Below, one piece after another: positions 58,242 through 64,000 of a stretch of DNA of 64,000 nt. The notes under the pieces were generated by a model. That model was given only the letters and a program-made list of their open reading frames with translations, was not told the origin of the DNA and searched no databases. Source of the stretch: Sporosarcina sp. BP05 (GTDB lineage: Bacteria; Bacillota; Bacilli; Bacillales_A; Planococcaceae); assembly GCF_014282005.1 (NCBI RefSeq), contig NZ_JACFTD010000008.1, positions 1-64,000 of the forward strand, given 5' to 3'. How positions within the stretch are numbered: the stretch's first letter is position 1; every line of letters begins with the position of its first letter. Position numbers and translations under genes: made by a program.

Positions 58242-59948
58242 ATGTTTAACTTACTATTATTCTCAATTATTGTGGGCGTCGTGTTCAGTCTAATGATTGT
58301 CCCGTTTATCCTAAGTACGCAAGCGAAACGCAGTGTGGACGAGGCGAAGGCAACTGTAAGAGTTCCTTTTAATAGGGGAGCTGCGATTGCAACCGTAGCT
58401 ATTTTATCCACCATAATCGTGTTCATGTTTTACTACACAACCAACTTGGACCGTAACTGGACGTCTTTGTGGGCGGCGCTTTTAATTGTTACTTTCCTCG
58501 GAGCCATTTCAGCGGGTGGCAAGGACCGCCAACTGAAAATCGTTTTATTCTTAGGTGCACTGGCTTTCGGAGCGTATATACTCAGCGCGCCGCTATTCAA
58601 CGCCGATAAGAAATACAAAGCGGTTGAAATGGATCAGCAAGTGGAAATCACGGCGTTCGATGAAACAAAGACGCCTGCAAGTGTGCCGCCGAAGTTTGCG
58701 CGCAATAAGATGAAGAAAGCATTCGGGCAAGTTCCAAATACGAGTTACTATGAGCTCGGCAGTCTGCAAATTCAAAAAGTTGATGGCAAATTCGTCTACA
58801 TTGCCCCCGTCGAGTTCTCTGGCTTCTTTAAATGGTTGAATGCTAAAACGACGCCGGGGTACTTTACGATGAGTGCGACAGATTCAGCAGATAACCCGAA
58901 ATTTGTGAAAGCCGAAATGGCGTATACACCATCGTCATTCTTCCACAAACAAGTGGAACGTCATATACGAATGGAAATGCCGAACCTCATTTTTTACGGG
59001 GATGTTCAACTTGAAATTGCTGATGATGGAAAACCGCATTATATCCGTTCTTATGGGGACTTTATTTCCGCGCGTAACGGCTTTGATGTTAAAGGGATTG
59101 TAACGGTTGATCCTGCAACTGGCGATGTGAAAAAGTATTCGCTTGCAGATGTACCTGAATTTATCGATGGTGCAGTTTCACCTGAAGCAGTAAGTTTGCA
59201 AAACAGTTATTTCGGGAACTATATCCACGGTTTCTGGAATTCAGTCGTTGGGAAGAAAGATGTCAAGCTGCCATCAGATGAAGGAACAGAAGCGAATGTC
59301 AGTCCAATTTTTGATGAAAATGGGCATATGTATTACTTCACAGATTTCACAAGCCCGAAAGAAGGCGTTGACTCAATGCTTGGCTATGCGTTGACGGATG
59401 GTAAGACAGGAAAAGCAACGTATTATTCAGGTAATCTGGAAGAGTCATATATGGATTCGCAAGGGGCATTGCAGATTATTGAAAAGAAATTCATCGAAAA
59501 GAAATGGTCTGGTGAAATGCCAGTCTTGTATAACTTCTACGGAGAAGCGAGTTGGCTAACACCGGTGCTCGATTCCAATGGATTCCTGCAAAACTACTTC
59601 ATTGTATCAGCTGCCAATCCGGAGATATCGGTCTACGGCAACTCGCCAAATGAAGCATTGAAATTGTATAAGACAGCTCTGCAACGTGGGGGAAGCAGTG
59701 TAGATGGTAGTTCGAGCGCGGAAGAGGCGAAAGTCGCGGTAACGGTCGTGCGTGTTTTTAAAGAGCGTGTCGGCGATTTTACACTTGTTTCGTTTTTAGC
59801 GGATGATGGACGCAACTACATCGTTTCTTCGGAAACTGTGCCACTCTCGATCTATATTCAACAAGGCGATAAGCTTGTTGTAACGTATTTAGAGACGGGT
59901 GAATTATTCTTGCCTGTGAAAGAGTTGATGAATGTTAGCATGGATTAA
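58242..59948 (+). CDS. Large membrane-anchored protein, uncharacterised
   Basis: A 568-residue protein. Four helices in the first 115 residues (LLLFSIIVGVVFSLMIVPFI, AAIATVAILSTIIVFMFYYT, LWAALLIVTFLGAISAGG, VLFLGALAFGAYILSAPLF) precede a large domain of about 440 residues, presumably outside the cell, ending in a small beta-barrel-like part (VVRVFKERVGDFTLVSFLAD, QQGDKLVVTYLETGELFLPV). GSLQIQKVDGKFVYIAPVEF and two PepSY-like stretches hint at an enzyme-modulator fold. ATG 58242 follows AAAAGGG. I know similar Bacilli proteins only as hypothetical. Expressed alone. Confidence 0.75.
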   Translation: MFNLLLFSIIVGVVFSLMIVPFILSTQAKRSVDEAKATVRVPFNRGAAIATVAILSTIIVFMFYYTTNLDRNWTSLWAALLIVTFLGAISAGGKDRQLKIVLFLGALAFGAYILSAPLFNADKKYKAVEMDQQVEITAFDETKTPASVPPKFARNKMKKAFGQVPNTSYYELGSLQIQKVDGKFVYIAPVEFSGFFKWLNAKTTPGYFTMSATDSADNPKFVKAEMAYTPSSFFHKQVERHIRMEMPNLIFYGDVQLEIADDGKPHYIRSYGDFISARNGFDVKGIVTVDPATGDVKKYSLADVPEFIDGAVSPEAVSLQNSYFGNYIHGFWNSVVGKKDVKLPSDEGTEANVSPIFDENGHMYYFTDFTSPKEGVDSMLGYALTDGKTGKATYYSGNLEESYMDSQGALQIIEKKFIEKKWSGEMPVLYNFYGEASWLTPVLDSNGFLQNYFIVSAANPEISVYGNSPNEALKLYKTALQRGGSSVDGSSSAEEAKVAVTVVRVFKERVGDFTLVSFLADDGRNYIVSSETVPLSIYIQQGDKLVVTYLETGELFLPVKELMNVSMD

Positions 59949-59953
59949 TGGGG

Positions 59954-59992
59954 AGTGGAGTGCAAGGCGAATTTGCCCTGCGCTCCATTTTT
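59954..59992 (+). terminator. Rho-independent terminator
   Basis: TGGAGTGCAAGGC and GCCCTGCGCTCCA pair with minor mismatches, followed by T5. Confidence 0.78.
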
Positions 59993-60053
59993 AGTTGCTA
60001 CGGTTAAAAGGTGTTGCCTCATGCCGATACTGGGTTAGTCTGGTGCGTATCGA

Positions 60054-60083
60054 TTGCAGAACGTGCGGAATATCATGTACAAT
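60054..60083 (+). promoter_or_regulatory. Promoter of the ctsR operon
   Basis: TTGCAG (60054-60059), 18 nt, TACAAT (60078-60083), directly followed by a CtsR operator. Confidence 0.65.
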
Positions 60084-60085
60084 CA

Positions 60086-60107
60086 AGTCAAAGATAGTCA
60101 AAGTCAA
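60086..60107 (+). promoter_or_regulatory. CtsR operator before ctsR
   Basis: AGTCAAA, GAT, AGTCAAA, then an extra GTCAA directly abutting. It fits the CtsR heptad direct repeat (RGTCAAANNNRGTCAAA) with a third partial copy, and covers the transcription start. Confidence 0.9.
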
Positions 60108-60139
60108 CGGCTTACCCCCCGTATGAAAGAGGTGAGGGC

Positions 60140-60610
60140 ATGAGAAACATTTCCGACATTATTGAAGGATATTTGAAGGCGATAATTGAAGAGGGACAGT
60201 GTGGCACCATTGAAATTAAGCGTAATGAAGTCGCTGAAAAGTTCCAATGCGTCCCATCTCAAATCAATTACGTCATTAAAACCCGCTTCACAGCTGAGCG
60301 TGGTTATGCGGTTGAATCGAAGCGGGGAGGCGGCGGCTACATACGTATTTTCCGCGTCCAGGCGAATTCCCGTAAAGAACTGATAGAACATATTTTGGAT
60401 GGTATCCAATCGGGGGCCTCTTATACGATGGCTTTGGATGTCGTTTATAGACTAATTGAAGAAGAGGTTATAACGGAGCGTGAATCAAAGCTCATTCTTG
60501 CTGCGGTTGATCGAAGGACTATCCATCAGCCACTTCCAGACCGCGATATCATGCGTGCACGCATTTTACAAGCGATGCTCTTGACGCTTATTTACGAACA
60601 GCTTAACTAA
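60140..60610 (+). CDS. ctsR: Transcriptional repressor of class III heat-shock genes
   Basis: A 156-residue repressor. NISDIIEGYLKAIIEEG and EVAEKFQCVPSQINYVIKTR form the winged HTH; FTAERGYAVESKRGGGGYIR contains the glycine-rich thermosensing wing (RGGGGYIRI). The C-terminal part (HQPLPDRDIMRARILQAMLL) forms the dimer and McsB/ClpC contact. AAAGAGGTGAGGGC precedes the ATG. First gene of ctsR-mcsA-mcsB-clpC, autorepressed through the operator just upstream. Confidence 0.97.
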   Translation: MRNISDIIEGYLKAIIEEGQCGTIEIKRNEVAEKFQCVPSQINYVIKTRFTAERGYAVESKRGGGGYIRIFRVQANSRKELIEHILDGIQSGASYTMALDVVYRLIEEEVITERESKLILAAVDRRTIHQPLPDRDIMRARILQAMLLTLIYEQLN

Positions 60611-60642
60611 TCAACAATCCAACTGATATGAGGTGGCTTTCG

Positions 60643-61197
60643 ATGAACTGTGAAAATTGTAAAGAACGACCTGCGTCCATTACGATCAAGCAAGAAAGTG
60701 TGATTGGATCGCTAGAACGTCATTTGTGTGAGAAGTGCGCTTTCCAATCACAAACATTCCATTTCGACCCCAATCAGGAGCCGTTGTCCATTCAGCAGTT
60801 CCTATCTCACTGGTTTAGCGGTTCTGATCCTTTCCAGGCACAACCGCAAACACGGGGAGAACCGTTAGAAGGACCTGAATGTCCAGCATGTGGTTTAACG
60901 TTTCCAAAGTTCCTCGACATTGGGAAATTTGGCTGTGCCGACTGTTATGACACATTTCGTGGCAGCTTACCGCAAGTTTTTGGCAAGCTTCACAATGGCC
61001 ATTCAACTCACACCGGGAAAGTACCGGTTTCATTTAATGAGCTATATGCAGTTAAAAAGAAAATCGAAGAGATACGAGTGAAGATGAAAGAGGCTGTTGA
61101 AGCCGAGCGTTTTGAAGAAGCCGCAGCTTTGCGTGATGAAGCGAATACACTAAAGCAACACCTTTCCTATGGAGGTGAAGACAACGATGTCGATTGA
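60643..61197 (+). CDS. mcsA: McsA, zinc-finger activator of the arginine kinase
   Basis: A 184-residue protein with four CxxC pairs: CENC (3-6), CEKC, CPAC and CADC, forming zinc sites, and a C-terminal UvrB/UvrC-type coiled-coil motif (KKKIEEIRVKMKEAVEAERF then EEAAALRDEANTLK). It activates McsB and helps control CtsR. ATG at 60643 is chosen because GAGGTGG lies six bases upstream; the ATG at 60628 overlaps that site. It overlaps mcsB by 11 bases. Confidence 0.95.
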   Translation: MNCENCKERPASITIKQESVIGSLERHLCEKCAFQSQTFHFDPNQEPLSIQQFLSHWFSGSDPFQAQPQTRGEPLEGPECPACGLTFPKFLDIGKFGCADCYDTFRGSLPQVFGKLHNGHSTHTGKVPVSFNELYAVKKKIEEIRVKMKEAVEAERFEEAAALRDEANTLKQHLSYGGEDNDVD

Positions 61198-62275
61198 AAA
61201 ATTCATGCGTGACGCGGTAACTCCTTGGATGACTGCTTATGGAGAGCATTCAGACATCGTTATGTCGACGCGGATTCGGCTTGCTCGCAACTTGACAGGG
61301 TATCGTTATCCTATCGCGTTCACTGAAGAAGAAGCGATGGCGGTAGACAGGGCGGTTACAGGTGTTTTGCTTGATACCATGCAGAGTGGCTATTCCTACA
61401 CCAAGATGTCCGATCTCCCTGCATTGGAACGTCAAGTACTTGTCGAAAAACATCTAATTAGTCCACAACTTGCAATTCCCGATCGGCATGGCGCGGTTCT
61501 TCTATCAGCAGATGAGACCGTAAGTGTCATGGTGAATGAGGAAGATCATATCCGAATTCAATGCATCTATCCTGGGTTACAACTTGAGGACGCCTATAAA
61601 CAGGCGGATCAGGTCGATGACTACTTGGAAAAAGAACTGCCTTATGCTTTCGATGAAGACTTCGGTTATTTGACAAGCTGTCCATCGAATACGGGAACTG
61701 GCATGCGTGCATCGGTGATGATGCATTTACCGGCACTTACAATGACGAAACAGATTGACCGTATTATCCCGGCTATCTCGCGGCTTGGAATCATCGTCCG
61801 AGGAAGTTACGGCGAAGGAAGCGAAGCGCCTGGCAATGTCTATCAAGTGTCGAATCAGACGACGCTTGGTAAGACGGAGCAGGAGATTCTTACGGATCTT
61901 GGAAATATTGCATCTCGGTTAATTGGGCATGAGCGGAAATCGCGGGAACTGTTACTGGCAAAATCGCGAATTGCGCTTGAGAACAGGTTATTCCGTTCGT
62001 TGGGTACAATCAGCTATGCTCGGCTTTTGCCATCAGGCGAAGCGGCACGATGCCTATCGGATGTTAGACTTGGTATCGATCTTGGTATCATCCAGGACGT
62101 TGATATGTCGATTTTGAACGAACTGATGATTTTTATGCAGGCAGGTTTCCTACAACAATATGCAAGCACTGAGTTATCACAAGAAGAACGGGATATATTC
62201 AGGGCGAAACTGTTTCGAGAACGGCTCAATGTGGATAAGTCCTCCCCTCCGACTGAAATTAATTCGGAAGAGTGA
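61187..62275 (+). CDS. mcsB: Protein arginine kinase McsB
   Basis: A 362-residue phosphagen-kinase-fold enzyme that phosphorylates arginines, marking proteins (including CtsR) for ClpCP. STRIRLARNLTGYRYPI, VNEEDHIRIQCIYPG (catalytic Glu), SCPSNTGTGMRASVMMHLP (catalytic Cys) and RGSYGEGSEAPGNVYQVSNQ are typical. The RDVRLG-type segment (LSDVRLGIDLG) needed for phospho-arginine binding is present. ATG 61187 follows GGAGGTGA by eight bases. The next gene, clpC, has its own promoter and operator. Confidence 0.97.
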   Translation: MSIEKFMRDAVTPWMTAYGEHSDIVMSTRIRLARNLTGYRYPIAFTEEEAMAVDRAVTGVLLDTMQSGYSYTKMSDLPALERQVLVEKHLISPQLAIPDRHGAVLLSADETVSVMVNEEDHIRIQCIYPGLQLEDAYKQADQVDDYLEKELPYAFDEDFGYLTSCPSNTGTGMRASVMMHLPALTMTKQIDRIIPAISRLGIIVRGSYGEGSEAPGNVYQVSNQTTLGKTEQEILTDLGNIASRLIGHERKSRELLLAKSRIALENRLFRSLGTISYARLLPSGEAARCLSDVRLGIDLGIIQDVDMSILNELMIFMQAGFLQQYASTELSQEERDIFRAKLFRERLNVDKSSPPTEINSEE

Positions 62276-62284
62276 GCAAGTATT

Positions 62285-62313
62285 TTGCACATTACCTATC
62301 GTTTAGGTATAGT
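62285..62313 (+). promoter_or_regulatory. Internal promoter of clpC
   Basis: TTGCAC (62285-62290), 17 nt, TATAGT (62308-62313), starting 10 bp after the mcsB stop. Confidence 0.65.
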
Positions 62314-62315
62314 TA

Positions 62316-62337
62316 GGTCAAAGATAGTCAAAGTCAA
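62316..62337 (+). promoter_or_regulatory. CtsR operator before clpC
   Basis: GGTCAAA, GAT, AGTCAAA, GTCAA: the last 21 bases are identical to the operator before ctsR (60087-60107), also directly after a -10 box. clpC can thus be induced separately from ctsR-mcsA-mcsB. Confidence 0.9.
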
Positions 62338-62492
62338 TTTTCCCAATAAAGGAGTTCCTGCGTGCTCGGTTGAATACGTATAAAAGGGTGGTTGTTTTCT
62401 TACGCCTTTCTAGAAAAGCAATTCATTTGAGTAATGTATGGGTTTTTGGGGAATTGATTGTATATATATAGTATAGAAGGAGAGGACTGAAT

Positions 62493-64000
62493 ATGATGTT
62501 TAATCGATTTACACAGCGTGCACAGAAAGTATTGCAACTTGCCCAAGAAGAGGCAATCCGGATGAAACACGAGTCCATTGGTACAGAACATATTTTACTT
62601 GGGCTAATTCGCGAAGGCGGAGGCATTGCTGCAAAAGCGCTTGAAGCGATAGGTGTCAACTTTGAAACAATCGTACAAGGTGTAGAGAAACTTGTAGGGG
62701 CTGGAACAAAGGATGTCGGTCCAATCGTTCATTACACGCCTAGAGCAAAAAAGGTTATTGAATTATCGGTGGATGAGTCACGTAAACTGGGTCATTCTTA
62801 CATCGGAACTGAACACATCTTGCTAGCACTTATCCGCGAAGGAGAAGGTGTCGCAGCGCGTGTCTTGAATAACGCCGGCGTTAGTCTTAATAAAGCGCGT
62901 CAACAAGTACTTCAGTTACTGGGCAGTAATGATAGCTCTGCCACAGGTCAAGGCGTTTCAAATTCTGCCGCGACGCCGACATTGGATAGTTTGGCACGTG
63001 ATTTAACGGAAGTGGCGCGTGAAGGCTTGCTCGATCCAGTTATTGGACGTAGCAAGGAGATCACACGTGTTATTGAAGTATTAGCACGCCGAACGAAAAA
63101 CAACCCAGTACTTATCGGGGAACCAGGTGTTGGTAAAACTGCAATTGCAGAAGGTCTCGCGCAGCAAGTTATCAATAACGAAGTCCCGGAAATTCTTCGT
63201 GACAAGCGTGTTATGACACTTGATATGGGAACAGTCGTCGCGGGTACAAAATACCGTGGTGAATTTGAAGATCGCATGAAAAAAGTAATGGAAGAGATTC
63301 GTCAAGCGGGCAATATCATCCTGTTCATCGACGAACTGCATACACTGATTGGAGCGGGGGGCGCTGAAGGTGCAATCGATGCATCCAATATCCTGAAGCC
63401 TTCGTTGGCACGCGGTGAATTGCAATGTATCGGTGCAACGACACTTGACGAATACCGTAAATATATTGAAAAAGACGCAGCGCTTGAACGACGCTTCCAA
63501 CCGATTCAAGTCGACGAGCCAACTGTCGATGAAACAATCCAAATTCTCTACGGCTTGCGTGACCGCTATGAAGCTCATCACCGTGTGAAAATCACGGATG
63601 CATCAATCGAAGCGGCTGCGAAAATGTCGGATCGGTATATTTCTGACAGATTCCTTCCGGATAAAGCGATTGACTTGATCGACGAAGCTGGCTCGAAAGT
63701 ACGTCTTCGTTCATACACGACACCACCGAACTTGAAAGAGCTTGAATTGAAACTAGAAGCAATTCGTTCTGAAAAGAATGCAGCTGTTCAGAGTCAAGAA
63801 TTTGAAAAAGCGGCATCGTTCCGTGATAAAGAACAAAAGATGAAAGATGAACTTGAAGCAACGAAAACGGACTGGAAAGAAAAGCAAGGTCAAAAAGAGT
63901 CCGAAGTGACAGTTGAAGATATCGCAGAAGTCGTAGCGATGTGGACTGGAATACCGGTATCTAAGATAGCTGAAACAGAATCAGCCAAACTGCTCAACAT
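62493..64000 (+). CDS. clpC: AAA+ unfoldase ClpC, 5' part (continues beyond the window)
   Basis: The first 502 codons of ClpC. Two N-terminal Clp repeats ([20 protein letters not shown] and [20 protein letters not shown]), D1 Walker [16 protein letters not shown] (about 206-220), Walker [19 protein letters not shown], sensor region [15 protein letters not shown], the M-domain with a UvrB-like [20 protein letters not shown], and the start of D2 ([12 protein letters not shown]) are visible. AGAAGGAGAGG precedes the ATG at 62493. ClpC with ClpP degrades arginine-phosphorylated proteins. Confidence 0.98.
   Translation, partial: MMFNRFTQRAQKVLQLAQEEAIRMKHESIGTEHILLGLIREGGGIAAKALEAIGVNFETIVQGVEKLVGAGTKDVGPIVHYTPRAKKVIELSVDESRKLGHSYIGTEHILLALIREGEGVAARVLNNAGVSLNKARQQVLQLLGSNDSSATGQGVSNSAATPTLDSLARDLTEVAREGLLDPVIGRSKEITRVIEVLARRTKNNPVLIGEPGVGKTAIAEGLAQQVINNEVPEILRDKRVMTLDMGTVVAGTKYRGEFEDRMKKVMEEIRQAGNIILFIDELHTLIGAGGAEGAIDASNILKPSLARGELQCIGATTLDEYRKYIEKDAALERRFQPIQVDEPTVDETIQILYGLRDRYEAHHRVKITDASIEAAAKMSDRYISDRFLPDKAIDLIDEAGSKVRLRSYTTPPNLKELELKLEAIRSEKNAAVQSQEFEKAASFRDKEQKMKDELEATKTDWKEKQGQKESEVTVEDIAEVVAMWTGIPVSKIAETESAKLLN

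Noticed and set aside
1-64000. Insertion sequences, prophage, tRNA or rRNA genes
   Set aside because: I saw no transposase, integrase, phage structural gene, rRNA segment or convincing tRNA cloverleaf in the window.

Overview
The window looks like chromosome of a spore-forming Bacillales, most likely the Planococcaceae (Sporosarcina-like). Signs of this are a spore photoproduct lyase, a CotD-type coat protein, the ctsR-mcsA-mcsB-clpC operon, T-box and TPP leaders, AGGAGG-type ribosome binding sites, frequent TTG/GTG starts, and dispersed intergenic repeats of a kind I associate with that family. The genus is inference; there is no rRNA to test it.

Layout. 0-8 kb: a frameshifted carbonic-anhydrase fragment, an HTH protein, a Nudix hydrolase, a truncated AlbA_2 protein, a Tat-exported GMC dehydrogenase pair and splB. 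8-15.6 kb: DUF4317, a glyoxalase-fold protein, a DUF6933/pRiA4b protein, a YlmD-type enzyme and a SWIM-SNF2 helicase. 15.8-18.4 kb: a short nucleotide-sugar/glycosyltransferase cluster. 19-23.7 kb: alpha/beta hydrolase, a YitT protein behind a T-box, a TspO relative and an HprK-like protein. 24.1-26.4 kb: an actin-type partition locus (iteron array, ParM, ParR). 26.5-30.1 kb: a GlnK/GlnL-like two-component system beside a dicarboxylate/glutamate symporter. 30.4-32.1 kb: TPP riboswitch with thiD-thiE. 33.5-35.8 kb: a quinone/electrophile detoxification operon with a perfect MhqR-type operator. 36.6-40.4 kb: a cre-controlled transporter plus two M20-type amidohydrolases. 40.5-44.9 kb: an envelope protein-quality cluster (PrsA foldase, YclK/YclJ-like two-component system, HtrA protease). 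45-51.3 kb: a LacI-controlled catabolic cluster of unknown substrate. 51.6-53.7 kb: aldehyde dehydrogenase plus DUF779. 54-59.9 kb: DCC protein, cotD, bioY-bioB behind a BirA operator, a GNAT protein and a large membrane protein. 60-64 kb: ctsR-mcsA-mcsB and the 5' part of clpC, each transcription start followed by a CtsR operator.

Main points for a second look: (1) a chromosomal parMRC-like locus whose array of GT(A/T)(T/A/C)AC hexamers runs with an alternating 8/12-bp spacing; (2) an identical 19-bp element at the same distance from the -10 boxes of the prsA-like and htrA-like genes that flank a two-component system; (3) a T-box with an apparent isoleucine specifier in front of a YitT-family membrane protein; (4) a LacI-HisD-like-GntP-HCDH-SDR-SDR cluster with a perfect 16-bp operator-like palindrome and no assigned substrate.
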